Assembly (NCBI GenBank): GCA_022315425.1
Contig: JAIUPT010000051.1
Span: 59,909-123,908 of the forward strand
From: Pseudevernia furfuracea
Taxonomy: Eukaryota; Ascomycota; Lecanoromycetes; Lecanorales; Parmeliaceae
DNA length: 64,000 nt
Direction: 5' to 3'
The translations under genes were made by a program, and so were the position numbers. Below are positions 61,630-64,000 of this stretch, in pieces. The notes below the pieces were generated by a model that saw nothing but the letters and a program-made list of their open reading frames with translations, had not been told where the DNA came from and ran no database searches. How positions within the stretch are numbered: position 1 is the first letter of the stretch; every line of letters begins with the position of its first letter.

Positions 61630-64000
61630 TTAACACTCACAAACATGAACAGTCAACACTGACAAGGTAGCACACAAAGTTTCACACTGTACAGCTGTTG
61701 CATTGCAACAGTTGCAATGCCAGTTCATGGCGCATGTGATGTCTGGCACAGCAGGAAAAGCTACGTCTTGTTCAGCCTTTAACACCTTTTCGAAAGCGTC
61801 AAACACAAAGTGCACCCCATGGCCGTACCCTGAAGACACAGCTGATGAATCATTATTGAGCAGAGCCTTTGCACTGAAGTCACGCAGTGACCATCGTCAT
61901 GATTTGCAAGCTTGTCATGTCATGCTGATGTCAGGCATAGTCTAGTCTGACTGGCAGTTGTAGGTTTTGTAAGCTGTGTAACCAGACGTGCATGTCAGAC
62001 TGCTTCGCAGACAATACAACCATCAGAGTATACAATCGTCAGCAACAGAACAACACAGAATAATAGCTCCCTTGTGCAGTACCTTTCATACTTGTGCCAA
62101 AGGTGTGCAAGCACACTGTAGCATGGGTCATTGCAAGAGCAAGCACAACGACAGTGCCTCTACAGGCTTGCTATTCAGTACATGCTCTCTGAGTGCTGCG
62201 GCTTGTCAGGCTATCTGCTTTCATGTATGTAGTGACTAGTGTTCGGACCACAATTGATGCAAGATGCTTTGTATGTTGACTTGCATCACTTCAGTCAACT
62301 TTGGTCCACACAAAGCTCTGCCGAAAATACCCTATTTGCTTCCCAACCTGTTCTGATGCAGACTATGTGAACAAGCTGATTCTCACCAACGCCACATGAC
62401 CTTTCAGAGACATGTCCATTTGTATAATCATAGCAAGAATGGTTGGGCTGGCCCAGACCCCACACTGACCCAACTGAGGGGTGTTGTCAAGAGCCACTGC
62501 TTTATTGTATGCCCGTTCATCAGCATCCTCCCTCAACCAGTAATTCTCGTCAATCTCTTCTTCATCATCAGCTGCTGGCTCAGCTTCTGCATCACTGTCT
62601 GCTATAGGATGACCGTGCTCATCCAGCTGCCTTTCAAATGCTGGCCGCCTCACCTTCATGCACTCGTGACAAAAGAAGTCTGGCGGTTCTGCATCACAAT
62701 GCAGCGTGGTTGAACAGCTGATGCACTTTTGAAGAGTCTGTCGATCAACAGGCAAGGCTTTGTGCTGCGTGAAAGCCACATGCAATAGCATTCATAGCTG
62801 TATATGCCCACTGGTTGCCAAGCATTCCAATGAGCCTATCACCAAGGGCAGCTCGGCTAGACTGAGCTGTGTCCTGCCTGTATGTCAGTCGTTTTGTCTT
62901 GAAGGTAATCCAATGTTGTAAAGCAGGTCGAACATGATACAACACTTTTTAAGGCCAGCAGCAGCTGTAGTGTGCACAAAGAGCCAGCTTCATGACATGC
63001 AGATGACATGCATGGCACTGGGCGCACCAAAATTCGGGTAATATCTGAAGTAGGCTGCTTCGCTGGGCTGAGAGCAGCGCACACACTCAGGCTTGGGCTG
63101 TTGATTACGTGCAGGACCATCACACTTTCTTGCCCAAGCGAGACCTTACATCATCATTCAGTATTGTGCCACTCACACACCTGAAGTCGCCTTTGCCTGC
63201 TCAGACTCTTGCTTGTATGGGGATTCAAGACAGGCCATGCATGGGAGAGAAATTGAGTTTGCTGTGCATGTGCAATTGCACAAGCACATGTACTGCATAG
63301 GCTGGATACATAGCTTCAAGCAAAGGTCAGTGTGAGGTGAGGTGACCATGCGTGGACTGTTTGACATAAACTTGAAAAGCATGTAGATTAGACTCAGTAG
63401 AATAAGCATTTGCATGCCCTGCAAGTGCTTGCCTTGATCTCAGCATCAGAGCCGATGTCATGACCATTGTAGCCATAACCCACAACCTGCCAGGCAGCGT
63501 CAGCCAGTCTACCAATCTGGAGCTAGGATCTGGCTTCTGTCTGCCAGGCTCAGCCGCAGCTTCTTGCTCAGCCCATTGTCTGAGTAGCGTAGTCTGAGTC
63601 TGACTCAGAGTAAGGATCTGAGCCATACTCACCATTTTCCGCTCTCAAGCGTTCACCTGCATCATCAGCAGAGCATCAATTCACCAAGCTTGCACTGATT
63701 TAACTCAAGCTGCATGTCTCCTTCTTACAGTCTTGCAGTCAGACACATGTGGCAGCCATTGTACTGCCCAACAGACTTGCGATATGCTCTATCATGGGAC
63801 AGTGGCTACTTGCGAGAAAAGCGTATAATCTGTGCATGTGCAACAGCCTCATGTCATGATGCAGCCTGCTGGCAGTGAGTTGATCTGGTTGTGCAAAGCA
63901 GCAGTGTGCATGCATTTACAGCCAGCATGTGTCAGCAGGTCTGCAACATGCACACAAAAGCATTTGTCATCAAGAAAGGCACACCTCGCGCATCTGCTGC
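61630..64000 (-). pseudogene. Broken cysteine-rich gene (right arm), cut by the window end
   Basis: Mirror of the fragments at 21,411-23,790. The CISCSTTLHC / FFCHEC exon (62363-62791 frame) is identical in both arms. The acidic exon near 63,590-63,650 reads GEYGSDPYSESDSDYATQ here and is shifted in the left arm. Confidence 0.35.

Larger units (their letters stand above)
42712..64000. repeat. Right arm of the giant palindrome, running off the window
   Basis: Reverse complement of the left arm with scattered single-base indels and few substitutions. The last bases of the window (GCGCATCTGCTGC) still match the left arm near 21,411. Confidence 0.97.

Noticed and set aside
21411..64000. Chloroplast-type inverted repeat
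   Set aside because: The arms hold nuclear-type genes with spliceosomal introns and a DNA transposon, no rRNA genes, and no single-copy region between the arms.

Overview
The window looks like nuclear DNA of a green alga, or a close plant-lineage relative. The genes are intron-dense with GT-AG junctions. The first large gene is a plant-type half-size ABCA transporter, another is a plant/animal-type AIG1 (GIMAP) GTPase, and simple repeats fill the introns. No rRNA, tRNA, CRISPR array or bacterial-style operon was recognised. The species cannot be named from the sequence alone.

Layout, unique part (1 to about 21,400). A minus-strand gene for an armadillo/HEAT-like helical protein lies at about 395-5,784. 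A plus-strand ABCA transporter of at least 18 exons fills 6,384-17,353. A two-exon gene for a small secreted cysteine-rich protein follows at 17,858-18,438. A pogo/mariner-type MITE lies at 18,843-19,406, and then comes weakly coding or empty DNA.

Layout, palindromic part (about 21,400 to 64,000, the window end). The rest of the window is one giant inverted repeat. Position 42,701 pairs with 42,712 across a 10-nt spacer, and the arms are still paired at 21,411 and 64,000, so each arm is at least 21.3 kb. Each arm carries, from outside to inside: a broken cysteine-rich gene; a complete transposon of about 9.5 kb; an AIG1-type GTPase gene; and a convergent SNF2/RING helicase gene. The transposon has 20-bp terminal inverted repeats and an 8-bp target duplication, a multi-exon gene and a 163-bp satellite. 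The helicase gene runs out of the palindrome axis and lacks its N-terminal ATPase half.

The two arms differ by scattered one-base insertions and deletions. In several genes the left arm is in frame where the right is broken, and the reverse. This is what two noisy reads of one locus would give, so a fold-back read or assembly artefact is the leading explanation. A real inverted duplication is the alternative. The unique part also carries isolated frame-breaking single bases, for example in the ABCA Walker B motif, which fits an unpolished long-read assembly.

The genes do not form an obvious pathway. The best candidates for something undescribed are the transposon, whose protein I cannot place in a known superfamily, and a repeated pattern of small tandem duplications centred on splice sites.
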